Position numbers and translations under genes: made by a program
Part shown: positions 10,314-19,283 of the stretch, piece after piece
How the letters are laid out: each line of letters starts with the position of its first letter
How positions within the stretch are numbered: position 1 is the stretch's first letter
Assembly (NCBI GenBank): GCA_003427395.1
Contig: BFEA01000228.1
Coordinates: 340,802-377,710, forward strand
DNA from: Chara braunii
Taxonomy: Eukaryota > Streptophyta > Charophyceae > Charales > Characeae
Direction: 5' to 3'
Length of the DNA: 36,909 nucleotides
The notes under the pieces: generated by a model
The model's input: the letters and a program-made list of their open reading frames with translations, nothing else
Told to the model about the DNA's origin: nothing
Database searches by the model: none

Positions 10314-10516
10314 AACCACCAGTACTTGGCCCAGCTATCGGCCGCGACGCTTTCCCGTTAATGCACCGCGCCTTTAGGGCTTTGGGGTACCGGGCCACAA
10401 TGGCTGGAAGCGCCAGCCAAATTTTTTTTGAAACGGTACCCCGATGCTTCGGCGAAAATTGGCGCGCAGGGGCATTCCAGGCTCGGCATTGATAGCTGGG
10501 CCAAGTACTGGTGGTT
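10314..10516. mobile_element. 203-bp TIR element with perfect 26-bp terminal inverted repeats
   Basis: Positions 10314-10339 and 10491-10516 are exact reverse complements, starting AACCACCAGTACTTGG. A further inner inverted pair surrounds GGGGTACC words (about 10384-10393 and 10434-10443). The element is too short to encode a transposase and is MITE-like. It is flanked by TTAA-like sequence on the left and TCAA on the right if one A of the repeat is assigned to the target. Confidence 0.8.
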
Positions 10517-10629
10517 CAACCATCTCTCAAAAAGGTCCGTGTCTGGCTACGGCCTCGAGACGTAGTTAATGACTGTGGAGGTCAGTCTACTTTGGTCGTC
10601 CTCCTTTTCCTACTGTCTTCCCCCCTCAT

Positions 10630-10826
10630 TGGCATTCCATTAACCATCTCTCAAGGCGAGCCACCATAGGGCAATCCAATAGGCAGTGCTGCAGGGTAGC
10701 TCTCTTCCTGGGTGGGACTAGCTCACAGTATGTACACAAAGGGGAGAGCAGACCTTTTTGTTCCAGGTCTGTTCTCTCTGTTATCTAGTCAGGCGTGGGC
10801 AAGCATCTATGTAAGATCTGCCATTG
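10630..10826 (-). pseudogene. LINE ORF2 C-terminal fragment with zf-RVT motif, copy 3
   Basis: Read on the minus strand from 10826, the translation gives QWQILHRCLPTPD, a TAG where the 29-kb copy has Trp, then TDLEQKGLLSPLCTYC and ATLQHCLLDCPMV. This is clearly homologous to the LINE at 29.2 kb (QWQILHRCLPTPDW, TDLEQRGLLSPICTYC). The Cys-x2-Cys and His-x4-Cys pairs of the zf-RVT domain are retained. Only about 66 codons survive. Confidence 0.85.
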
Positions 10827-11181
10827 TAATGTTCTGTGGTTGGTTGGTTTAATGATTTAATTTGAGTTGGTTTAATTTGAGTGTAGTGCGACCATCTGAT
10901 TCTCTGGAGACATCAGCCCTTGGATCATTTATCATCTGAAGGGCTGGGTAACACCAGCTGATAACCCTTTCTTTTTTTTTTTTAATGGCCGATCGTTTCT
11001 GGATAGCATCATAGCACGTCTTTTCTTTCTTCCTTGCGGGGGTGGGGGGGCGGGAGGTGGGGGCTCATTTTCATTCATACTTCCGTTGTTCAAAATATCA
11101 GGAAAGACCTAAAAAAAAAAGAAAAAAAGACCTACTGGGGAATATGTCAATACCTTTTTCTTTTCTATTTTCCTAGATAAA
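10827..11181. other. spacer with short hairpin and T/A runs
   Basis: No gene seen. A hairpin pairs CAGCCCTT with AAGGGCTG (10915-10947). T-rich and A-rich runs occur near 10972-10983 and 11110-11130. Confidence 0.4.
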
Positions 11182-11483
11182 TGGACATCTTTTATTTTTT
11201 GAACGAAACTGAAACCGTGTTTTTTGGCCGAAAACTCATCAGAATTTGCTGTTCCTGAGGGTCCGGTGTTTGTAAAACGCTGGACCCCCTGGCTGTACAT
11301 GGACTTAGCTTGAGACCAGGGACATCCACATCCAGGTAGATGTCCCTGGTCTCAAGCTAGGTCCATGTACAGCCAGGGGGTCGAGCATCTTGCAAACGCC
11401 GGACCCTCAGGAACAGCAAATTTTGGCGAGTTTTCCGCCAAAAAACTCTGTTTCAATTTCGTTCAAAAAATAAAAGATGTCCA
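11182..11483. mobile_element. 302-bp foldback element, copy 2, near-complete palindrome
   Basis: The whole element folds on itself. The left arm 11182-11326 and right arm about 11339-11483 are inverted copies with few mismatches around a loop of roughly 12 bases near 11332. It starts TGGACATCTTTTATTTTTTG and ends with its reverse complement. Arms include GCTGTTCCTGAGGGTCCGG and CCCCTGGCTGTACATGGAC. A transcript across it would form a long hairpin RNA. It shares its ends with the copy at 9769-10031. Confidence 0.9.
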
Positions 11484-11562
11484 GTTTGACGAAATGGCAG
11501 TTAGATGGGCCCAGTGCCCAAGGCTTGGATATTGGTCTAGAAAGGATATTGGGGCCATTACA

Positions 11563-11667
11563 CCAGGGGCCAAGTCCCACTTACGCTGATTCTTCATTTC
11601 TGGCCGTCGATCTTGCTAATCGAAGGTCAGGAATTGAGGATTCAGGTAAGTGGGACTTGGCCCCAGG
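11563..11667. mobile_element. 105-bp hairpin/TIR element
   Basis: 11563-11584 and 11646-11667 are inverted copies with one mismatch over 22 bases (GGGGCCAAGTCCCACTTAC core). The interior continues to pair imperfectly through the CTGATTCTTCA and GAGGATTCAG words, so nearly the whole unit is a hairpin. It may be a tiny MITE. Confidence 0.75.
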
Positions 11668-11716
11668 TTCGGCTTGAAAAACAAGATTAGGAATGTAACA
11701 ATGTGCATTTCTGTCA

Positions 11717-12036
11717 GCTGGCGTTTCTCTCTGAATGATTCAAAATTCTAACTCCGCACCAGCAAACCTACTATTGTTAACTTTCCCACAAGATTTGTTT
11801 CTAAATTAGGAAAAAAAGGCGGTGTTTCTCTGTGAATGATTCTAAATTTTCGTTTCTCACGAGCAAATGGTACTATATGTTGTTGTTCTGTCAGTTTTTT
11901 TTTTTTTTTTTTTTTTTTTAAACAAGGCCAGGGCGGGGCTACTAGGGGGGGTGATAGGAGCAGTCAGCTTGCGTTTCTCTCTGAGTGGTTCAAAATTTTA
12001 ACTTCTCATGACCAAATGGTGCTATGTTTCTTTGCG
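11717..12036 (+). repeat. three degenerate direct repeats
   Basis: Related segments beginning GCGTTTCTCTCTGA or GTGTTTCTCTGTGA start at 11721, 11822 and 11971. Each is followed by an ATGATTC/GTGGTTC word, AAAATT and a CAAA-rich stretch. The third copy is split off from its leading CTGTCAG by the T-rich insertion at 11895. Confidence 0.7.
11895..11965 (-). mobile_element. short poly(A) retroposon (LINE 3' end) inserted in a repeat
   Basis: A run of 25 T (poly(A) on the minus strand) is followed by AACAAGGCCAGGGCGGGGCTACTAGG and GGTGATAGG words. These parallel the sequence next to the poly(T) at 13493-13535 (ACAGGCCGGGCAGTCTACTG, GGTGATATGA). Flanking GTCAG on both sides could be a target duplication. 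Probably a severely 5'-truncated LINE 3' end. Confidence 0.55.
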
Positions 12037-12040
12037 TACT

Positions 12041-12468
12041 ATGTATTCTGTTTACTTTTCTGTCTGGCTGTAGCTATTCTTTGGTTCTGTCGGTGGCAAG
12101 CGGAGACGGAAATCCAGTTGCGTGACCACTGTGGTCATCATCATGACAAGCGCGATCATGAGCTCGCTTTCATTCGGGCGTACGAGGAAGGCAGTCATAG
12201 CCTCCCTCATCTTTTTCAGGTTTTGGCTTGGATTTGGAATTGGAGGGGGTAAGTACTAAATACTAGCCTACTAGCTATGTATTCTGTTTACTTTTCTGTT
12301 TGGCTGTAGCTATTCTTTGGTTCTGTCGGTGGCAAGCGGAGATGGAAATCCAGTTGTGTGACCACTGCGGTCATCATCATGACAAGCGCGATTATGAGCT
12401 CGCTTTCATTCGGGCGTACGAGGAAGGCAGTCATAGCCTCCCTACGTACTAAATACTAGCCCACTAGG
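12041..12468 (+). repeat. 236-bp tandem duplication with a 44-bp internal indel
   Basis: Units start at 12041 and 12277 with ATGTATTCTGTTTACTTTTC and are nearly identical through CATAGCCTCCCT. Unit 1 then holds about 44 bases absent from unit 2, bounded by CTTTTTCAG and GGGGGTAAGT. Both units then continue with GTACTAAATACTAGCC. Confidence 0.92.
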
Positions 12469-12569
12469 AGGGATCACTTACAAGATATCAAACCCTGTCT
12501 CCGAATGACACCTGCACACTTTTCAAGTTGTCAAACTTCCAGTTCCTTGTGATGTAACAGTTGTTCATG

Positions 12570-12635
12570 GTTCTTTTTGGGACATCCACCAAAATTGGAT
12601 GGATAGTAGGATACAGAGCAGACTAGCATGGCCCC
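12570..12635 (+). pseudogene. U6 spliceosomal snRNA-derived fragment
   Basis: The stretch shows the U6 landmarks in order: a 5' hairpin-like GTTCTTTTTGGGAC, then GGGACATCC, AAAATTGGA, GATACAGAG and the highly conserved TAGCATGGCCCC. About 9 extra bases lie between AAAATTGGA and GATACAGAG, GATTAG has become GACTAG, and all sequence 3' of GGCCCC is lost. There is no plant USE or TATA pair in the expected upstream region and no T-run terminator. It is a truncated, non-functional copy, probably made by LINE reverse transcriptase. Confidence 0.75.
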
Positions 12636-12663
12636 GTTCATGGCAATTCATTCTGTAGTGGAT

Positions 12664-13470
12664 CTACGCTGACAGTGTAATCCACACAGAATCCATAGTG
12701 TAATCTCTGTGGAGTCTGCATCGAATAGTTGTTGATTGGGGTTCTTCACACTGACTGTGTGGGTGGGGTTGATGACTTGAATAACTTACTCGTCCCTCTG
12801 GGAGCGCAGAGTCCTTGGGGGCAATGGTGATTGTGTGGCTCGGGGGGAAGGTTGTCTGGGGTGAGGGAGAGGCTGACGGTTGGTCTGTTATGAGAACAAA
12901 GTTGGGTTGAAGATAGGAGACCTCAAACCAGTGGAGGGGTCTTCTTTGCCATGAAGGCTCTGCCATCCTCCACAGCTTCCACTGAATGTTGACCCTGGTG
13001 TCTAGTTCGGAAAAGATTTGGAGTGGGTCCTGCCAGAGTTGGCGATAGGTCTCCCGGATGGCTTCCTCCTCCCGGTAATTCCGTATGAAGGATTTCCAGG
13101 CTTCGTGTGTACGGAACCTGATTTCCTCTTCAATTGCCTGCTGAGCTTGCTGCAGTCCAAATTGGTGGTCCCTTCTTTCAAAGGAGCATCTGGCTCTCCA
13201 GGCCAGCATCAGGACTTGCAATCTCATATATAAGAAGAGGTTGGTGGCAAGGGGGGACCATTTCGCCAGCAGTTGTTGGTTCTTGTCGAGCAGCGGGAGC
13301 CCGAGGTCCCATGGGATGTGCAACCCTGCGAGGGAGTAGAAGGCTGCGTCCCACCGCTACCACAATTGGATGACCATTGGGCAAGCCAGCAGGCAGTGTT
13401 CCAGTGTTGCCCACGCTGGCGGTGCTGACTTGCCACAAAAGGTGCAGATGGGAGACAGCAGCCCTTCCTT
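12664..13470 (-). pseudogene. LINE ORF2 3' fragment, copy 2
   Basis: The minus-strand reading from about 13470 gives GLLSPICTFCGKSAPP, ATLEHCLLACPMVIQLW, a TAG at 13357-13359, then HIPWDLGLPLL, WSPLATNLFLYMRL and LAWRARCSFERRDHQFGL. It ends at a stop at 12664. It aligns with the LINE at 29.3-29.65 kb and extends about 150 codons beyond the point where that copy is interrupted, so it shows what the ORF2 C-terminus looks like. The stop at 13357 falls where the other copy has CAG (29416-29418). The 5' side is cut by a nested insertion but resumes at 13942. Confidence 0.88.
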
Positions 13471-13941
13471 TTTTTTCCTTTTTTTTTCTTTTTTTAAAAA
13501 ACAGGCCGGGCAGTCTACTGTGGAGGGTGATATGACCACCCCTCTACAGCAGGTACGCTGCCAGCTCCGGTCTATTGGTGGGGAGCAGCACCTGCTGGAA
13601 ACCGGGCCCAGCATCCCATAGGCATACACAGTCAATCCGATCGTTGCTGAGCAACATCTGCTGGAAACCGGGTCCAGCGTCCCTTAAACATACACTGTCC
13701 TTCCCTTCTATTGCTTACATTGCCCCCCTAGATTCCACTTATTTTGCTGTATATCCTAGTCAGGCAGGCCTACTTGTCCTCCACCAGGGGGGGGATCGAC
13801 TGCCTGTCTCCTTTCTATTACTGGGAATCAGCACCTGCTGGAAAACGGGTACAGCGTCTTTTACATCAAATATCTTTGACGAAATACATGCTCATGTGAT
13901 GTGTTAGCTCCCGTTTGAGGTTGGTCAATCTATGTATGCAA
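13471..13941 (-). mobile_element. poly(A) retroposon nested in LINE copy 2
   Basis: On the + strand it begins with a T/C-rich tract (13469-13496), i.e. a poly(A) tail on the minus strand, and ends near 13941. The duplicated word AGACAGCAGCCCTT flanks it (13453-13467 and 13944-13957), a 14-base target duplication that splits the LINE codons for GLLS. Inside, a motif with core CTGGAAACCGGG occurs three times (near 13595, 13660 and 13837). The same motif is found on the + strand at 36051-36092, about 100 bases before the LINE poly(A). It is probably a LINE 3' UTR copy or a SINE that borrows that 3' end. Confidence 0.75.
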
Positions 13942-14020
13942 GACAGCAGCCCTTTCTGCTCAAGGTCTGTTCGCGAAACAAGCCAATCATTGGTGTGCTC
14001 TGAGCTCTGCCATTCTCCTT
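13942..14020 (-). pseudogene. continuation of LINE copy 2 beyond the nested retroposon
   Basis: The minus strand reads DWLVSRTDLEQKGLLS, the residues that directly precede the zf-RVT motif in the 29-kb LINE. Upstream of Asp-Trp the sequence diverges after a few codons. Confidence 0.8.
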
Positions 14021-15056
14021 TGAACTCTGCTTACTGATGATGTTTTGTCTTGAATGAGCTGCTGCGTCTTGAAATTTTGTGTTCTCGCTTGCTGTTTCTT
14101 TGCGGGATCCAGCATCTGTCGCCTAAAAGTAATCACTCAACACTTCAATCTGTTCTGGCCGGAGAGATCCTGAGACAACGGCATTGATTGTTCCTCATGC
14201 TTGGGTGTCTCTGCAGACTTGTCCCTGCTTGTCGATCGTTTAGTTTGTGTGCTTGTTGGTTTCCACGGCTAGCTGTAGGACGTGAACCTAGGTTTGTTTC
14301 TGTTCTGATAAGCCTGGATCCCGCATCAGTTATAATGCGTACCTGGTACAATCATAGGAAGACTGAGGACAGAATTACACAGCTGGTATGTGAAGTGGGA
14401 CTGGGCAAGATAAGGGGAAAGTAAGGGTGGGTCCCTGACTCCCTGGGCCCAAAATGTTAACTAGGGAAGAGGAACTACCAGTGACATGCATAAGTAGTAT
14501 TATTAAGTACAGATGATGATACCTTCAGAAGAATGACACACATAGATTGAGAAATAGTCGAAAATTTTCCTTGAAAAAAAAAAAGAAGAAAGAAAAAAAG
14601 ATCCCCTTCTGTGTAAACATAAAACCACCATTTATGATATGATGGTTCTCCAAACGGCAATTGGTGAACAGCAATTGATGTACTGTGATGGATGCCCGTT
14701 GGACGGCAAGTGGAGATGGTTATAGAGGGAAGAGGAGGTAAAGACCCCTGAAGAACCCCTGGCAACTGGCGAAATGCGCTGGAGTTACCGCAGGTCTGTC
14801 ATGTCATGTTTTCGTGCTGTAATGGTGGCTGTATGTTTGATTTGACAGTGAAGAAGGCCTATGTTGCCATGTTGAAACTGTGGCTGGCAGTGAAGGTGAT
14901 GATTGTCTTTGGTTGAGTAAATGGACTCTGCCCAGCATGTACTGTTTTGAATACATTGCTACGATCCTGGCCAATTTCGAAGTACACATTCACCAGAAAG
15001 CACAATGCCGTCCAAATGCAAAAAGAAATGAATGAACTTGAGAGGAAAGAGAGGGA
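14021..15056. other. no supported gene
   Basis: Frames are short and motif-free. An A-rich tract lies at 14573-14600, and GGGATCCAG (14104) faces CTGGATCCC (14323) as a distant inverted word. Confidence 0.4.
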
Positions 15057-15118
15057 AAGAAGAAGAAGAAGAAGAAGAAGAAGAAGAAGAAGAAGAAGAA
15101 AGAAAGAAGAAGAAGATG
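15057..15118 (+). repeat. (AGA)n microsatellite
   Basis: Nearly pure AGA/AAG repeat. The Arg- and Ser-rich frames across it on both strands are artefacts of the repeat. Confidence 0.97.
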
Positions 15119-15309
15119 ATGTACTCCAGCATAGACCAATGACGATGCTCTTCTTCTTCGCCAACCACTCTCCTCCTCCTAATCTCCTCTCCTCTTATTC
15201 AAACAAGAAATAACTATAATAATGTTCAATGGCTGAACCAGAATCAATGTCAGAATCCCTCTTCTTGCAATGACTTGCTGATTTCTGCTGCCAAGATTGA
15301 CTGCGAGGC

Positions 15310-16380
15310 TGTATACTAACCTGTAGGGTTAGTTTTGTAATTTTGTTTGGCTGAGGGCTAACCGAGAGATCCGTCTGTGTGGAAATTCGTGAGGGACAGA
15401 TCTGTAATTTTTGAAAAATACAGACCTGGTACTAACCGAGTTCCTACAGCTACCCTAACTGCCTATAGCAGGCCCGGGCTACCCTAGGACAGAGAGGCCG
15501 TAAGAGGCCTATACTGCTATACGGTCCTATAGCCTATAGCCGGGTCCGGTAGAGGCCGAGAGGCCGAAACAGCAGCGGTACCAGTAGGTCCAGTCAGTCC
15601 GGTCTAGGTCTAGGCTAGAGTAGAAGTCTATAAGTCCTGGAGGAAAATCGATTCAGGACTTTTGGCATTTCATTTTCGCATGCAGCGTTTTGCGGCCAAC
15701 CAAGTGAGCAGCGCTGAAGACCTACAGTGGCACCTGAGGTTTCAGCAGCCGTGAAGCAGCCATAGCCGCCCACTTGAGACAGCCATAGCTGGGGCTGTAC
15801 TCAGCGCATCTATCCCCTGGGGATATCTGCGTTGGCAGGACTACATCGGGGCTCTTCACTGAGTACATGTGGGTACTAGTGCTGCGGTAGCAGCCAGGCA
15901 GCCATAGCTGCCTTCTTTATCGTCAGAGTGACTCATCGGCACTGGAGACTACTTCGCTGTTCATGATCACCATCTGGGTGTATGGCGCTGGCCTCTGGGA
16001 GGCTGTTTCTATGCAGCGCTAGACTCTGAGAGTGTAGGAGTGAGTGGAGTGTGTGGTACTTGAGTGGCGAGATACTGGGTTGAACTCTGGAACGATAATC
16101 GAGGTTAGCTGTGTTGAGTTGGCTCATCATCTGGGTTACTTTCCAATTGTGATCTTCGCAGTGTCATCCTGTGATTGGTTGTTGGGAGTTTATCAGAGAG
16201 AGAGAACACTGTGTATTCTCCCCATCTGTGCAAGGTTGCTATTCCGCTGTTTATCTCTGGTCTGTGTGCAGGTGAACTCTGTCTCTTCCTCCCCTTTCTC
16301 TCATGCATGTATGGGCGTGTGTGAGTGTGTCTGTGTGTGAGTGGCAATCGAATTGTGAAACAACCAAGTTCATAACATTC
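15310..16380 (+). repeat. LTR of retrotransposon family B, + orientation, no internal region
   Basis: It matches the reverse complement of 29657-30870. Shared words include TTTGTTTGGCTGAGGGCTAACC-type start (15345), AATTCGTGAGGGACA, CCTACAGCTACCCTAAC, CGGTCCTATAGCCTATAGC, GAGGCCGAGAGGCCGAAAC, and near the 3' end TTCCGCTGTTTATCTC, CATGCATGTATGGGCG and TTCATAACA. The middle part (about 15620-16130) is much more diverged. No primer-binding site like TGGTATCAGAGC follows the TTCATAACA end, so this is a solo LTR or the 3' LTR of a lost element. The 5' border is approximate. Confidence 0.75.
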
Positions 16381-17304
16381 TACTGCAGGCACAACATGAG
16401 GTCCACCATAGCCATGGTCACCATTCCTCTTCCTATTCATGTAGGCTGAGGCTATGGTGGACTACTGAGGGCTCTACCCTTTCCAGAGGACAGCCCAAAG
16501 CAGCTATGTCGCTGCCTTCCTGTGCAAAGGACAACACAAAGCAGCTATGCCGCTGCTCATTAGGCCGCCATGCCTGACTCTGCCCCGAGCTTCCTTGGTG
16601 CGGCACTACCCCAACTGGGGCCTTCCAGATGCAGCGCCTATCAAGGTGATGAGGATGGTGTCCACCATAGCCAGGCAGGTACCTCACCACTCTCCTCCTT
16701 GGTCCTCTTCTCCCTCCTCCTCCTACCGGTAGAGCTCAACCATAGCCGAGGTGGAAGCTCCCGGCCTTCTTCCTCCCAGCAGTGCTGTAGTAGTCATCGC
16801 TCCTCCGGCTAGCGCTCCAGCAGTGTGTCGCCAAACTTGCACACCGAAGAATGAGGCTGGGCTCTTTGCTCAGCCTCAACATATAGCGACCTCCTTGCCT
16901 CCTGGGCGGTGACTTCCAGGCCGCTCGGCCTCCCAAGCAACCGGTACCACCTCCCTTTCGGAGGGAAACATCATCGCAGACTCTGATATTGCCCGTACAG
17001 GCCCTAGACTCAGACTGGATGGACTGGTACCCGCCTAGACCTAGCCTACCACTACTGTTCCTCTAAAAATGCCAACTTTGTCTTCTTCTGCTCGGCCTCG
17101 AGTACCCAGCACATCTACTTCTACTGGGTGTGGTACCGGCCTACCTGCTACTTGAGTGTTTTTCCGTTGCTCTAAGTGCTGCAGGCCTCTTGCTCCGCCA
17201 CTTGAGTGTTTTCCCTGCTGCAACCATCAATATCATGGCCACAGGTTAAGTACCGGCCCTACGGGCCTCCCAAGCAAGCAAGTACCCTTGCGGATCACAC
17301 ACAC
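16381..17304. other. no supported gene; short local repeats and a hairpin
   Basis: GTCCACCATAGCC (16401-16413) faces GGCTATGGTGGAC (16449-16461) as a perfect 13-base hairpin stem. A doublet with CAAAGCAGCTATG occurs near 16496 and 16536. ACTTGAGTGTTTT occurs twice at about 17150-17165 and 17200-17215. No protein motif was found. Confidence 0.5.
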
Positions 17305-17420
17305 ACTCATGCCGACAAGCACTCAGACAGGCACGCAGGTCACCAAGCACGCACACACACACACTCATGCAGACAAGCACTCAGACAGGCACGCAGGTCA
17401 CCAAGCACGCACACACAGAC
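17305..17420 (+). repeat. 58-bp tandem duplication with CA microsatellite
   Basis: ACTCATGC followed by GACAAGCACTCAGACAGG starts at 17305 and at 17363; the copies are almost identical and separated by (CA)n. Confidence 0.92.
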
Positions 17421-17599
17421 TTGGAAAACTCAGCAGAATGCGGGAACCTCAGCAAGGCATCCATTCCATCGGCAGAACTCAGAAATCAGCAGTGTTCTCA
17501 GTCTGTGTTATGGCGGATCATTACAACATGCACTTTTCTCAAAGTGATCCCCCCCCTTGGACCGGTGACTATTGCCACAAGGCTAGGCTTCTCTTATGA

Positions 17600-17712
17600 C
17601 TTCTCCTTGAGTGTTTTCAGTCTGCGAAACTTGTTTGCCAGTGATACGCAACCGGACTGTTGCCCCCCAGAATAGATGGGGCCGTGTTTTTGTGCGGAAA
17701 AAAGAAAAAGAA
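17600..17712 (+). mobile_element. LINE-type 3' end, + orientation, A-rich tail
   Basis: The words GTGATACGCAACCGGACTGTTGC and AGAATAGATGGGGCC are followed by an A-rich tail (17698-17712). An inverted copy lies at 17970-18066. The AATAGATGG-GCC word also occurs at 36090-36102 upstream of the LINE poly(A). Confidence 0.6.
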
Positions 17713-17963
17713 ACTAACTTCAGGATGAATGCTAACTTCTAAGAGGACTGAACGGGGTCGTTCCGACATGCACAGAATGGACAGCGTATCATGTGGCACT
17801 CCATCAGTTGTGTGTGTGCAATGTGCATCAATACTTGCTATCTAGTTCCTGTATGCCCAGCTCTTGACTTCCAGCCTCCCCAGCTGTTTTGCCAATGGCG
17901 CTGTGAGCTTCTGCAGTGCTTATTCTTCCTCCCATTTCTGGCTGTACTGTTCAGACTTGCCTA

Positions 17964-17969
<6 letters not shown>

Positions 17970-17999
<30 letters not shown>

Positions 18000-18066
18000 C
18001 CAGGACACAATGCCCCATCTATTATGGGGGGCCGTAGTCCTGTTGCTTATCACCGGCAGCATGTGA
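17970..18066 (-). mobile_element. LINE-type 3' end, - orientation, 30-base poly(T)
   Basis: Poly(T) 17970-17999 is the poly(A) tail of a minus-strand retroposon. The adjoining TGCCCCATCTATTATGGGG and TTGCTTATCACCGGCA are the reverse complement of the 17.6-kb copy with a few changes. The two copies face each other about 260 bases apart. Confidence 0.65.
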
Positions 18067-18129
18067 CAGAATTCAAGATAGAGAGGAAGCGATCAGCACA
18101 ACCTCGCACCCCCTTGTCGCCCTAGATGC

Positions 18130-18200
18130 TGTGCAGGGGGAGCAGCCTGGTGGCGCATACCTGCATAATCCCACCCGGGGCTCGCATAATGGCCGGGAAA
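18130..18200 (+). repeat. short segment resembling a 7SL/Alu-type 5' domain
   Basis: The words TGGTGGCGCATACCTGCATAATCCCA and GGCCGGG resemble the Alu/7SL signature of GGTGGC-CA--CCTG-AATCCCA. The resemblance covers only about 30 bases and may be chance, or may reflect a pol III A-box-bearing SINE head. Confidence 0.25.
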
Positions 18201-18229
18201 CATCTGCTCGGTACCCAGTCACACACTAT

Positions 18230-18896
18230 GCGTGTCCCGACCGCCCTGCAGGGTTGGGGTGGATATCACGGCTGGTACGGTTCCAGTTTTGAACACCGCG
18301 TTGTGGCTGTAGTGGTTAAGAGACTTGGTTTCTGTGGCTTAGGGTGCCGGTTCGAGGCCGTGCGTGCATGGAGGGGCCTGAATCCCTAAAGCAAGGATCG
18401 GTAATCTGCTGTGAAGGTGCCCATGGAACCCGCGGGAAGATGGCCCGTGCGTGTGACCGGCTAAAGTAGCGGTGGTGGGTCATGTGCCGTTGGAACTGAG
18501 TGTGCGCGGATTGCAGTGTCTGTGTGTGGTGGTTTGTGTCCGTTGGACATTACAGCCCTGCAGGGGTGGGGTGGATATCAGGATCGGTATGATTCCACTT
18601 TTGAACACCGCGTCAGGGCTGTAGTGGTTAAGAGACTTGGTTCCTGTGGTTGAGGGTGGCGGCTCGAGGCCGTACATGCACGGCGGGCCTGAAGCCGTAA
18701 AGCACGGATCAGTAATCTACCGGTCAGGGCCACCAGGCTGTGCCTCCAGCCTCAGGGTATCTCCTTATTCCACACTCGTCATCCCAGCACACTATCAGCT
18801 CTATCACACTCGTATCTCCGAATGTGTCTCCCTGTATTATACTTGGGCACCTATGCTGCTAACGGGGTTCCCATGGTCTCATAAACCTGATCCCTT
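18230..18896 (+). repeat. tRNA-derived SINE-like units, two copies
   Basis: Two related units carry CCCTGCAGG-TTGGGGTGGATATCA-type heads (about 18243 and 18553), then TTTTGAACACCGCGT and tRNA-like internal promoter boxes. Box A is TAGTGGTTAAGAG at 18310-18322 and 18622-18634. Box B is GGTTCGAGGCC at 18349-18359 and GGCTCGAGGCC at 18661-18671. Box spacing (about 26 bases) fits a tRNA-like pol III promoter. No cloverleaf acceptor stem is evident, so these are tRNA-derived repeats rather than tRNA genes. Confidence 0.6.
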
Positions 18897-19141
18897 GAGG
18901 GTGGCGGCTCGAGGCCGTGCATGCATGGCGGGCCTGAAGCCGTAAAGCACGGATCAGTAATCTACCGGTCAGGGCCACCAGGCTGTGCCTCCAGCCTCAG
19001 GGTCTCTCCTTATTCTACACTCGTCATCCCAGCACACTATCAGCTCTATCACACTCGTATCTCCGAATATGTCTCCCTGTATTATACTTGGGCACCTATG
19101 CTGCTAACGGGGTTCCCATGGTCTCATAAACCTGATCCCTT
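18652..19141 (+). repeat. 245-bp tandem duplication of the SINE-like 3' part
   Basis: GAGGGTGGCGGCTCGAGGCCG starts at 18652 and again at 18897; the two 245-base units are nearly identical up to AAACCTGATCCCTT. Open frames across them are repeated copies of the same non-homologous peptide. Confidence 0.95.
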
Positions 19142-19167
19142 ATTGTCCCCCCACCTGGCAGTACCAA

Positions 19168-19283
19168 AGTTACGCATCTCAGTAACTCAGTTGGAAATGA
19201 AGAAACACCTCCCCAATTATTTTTTTTTTAAGTTACGCATCTCAGTAACTCAGTTTGAACTGAAGGAACACCCTGCAATCTCC

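Noticed and set aside
14947-15213. Arg/Glu-rich and Ser-rich frames on both strands
   Set aside because: Artefact of the AGA microsatellite.
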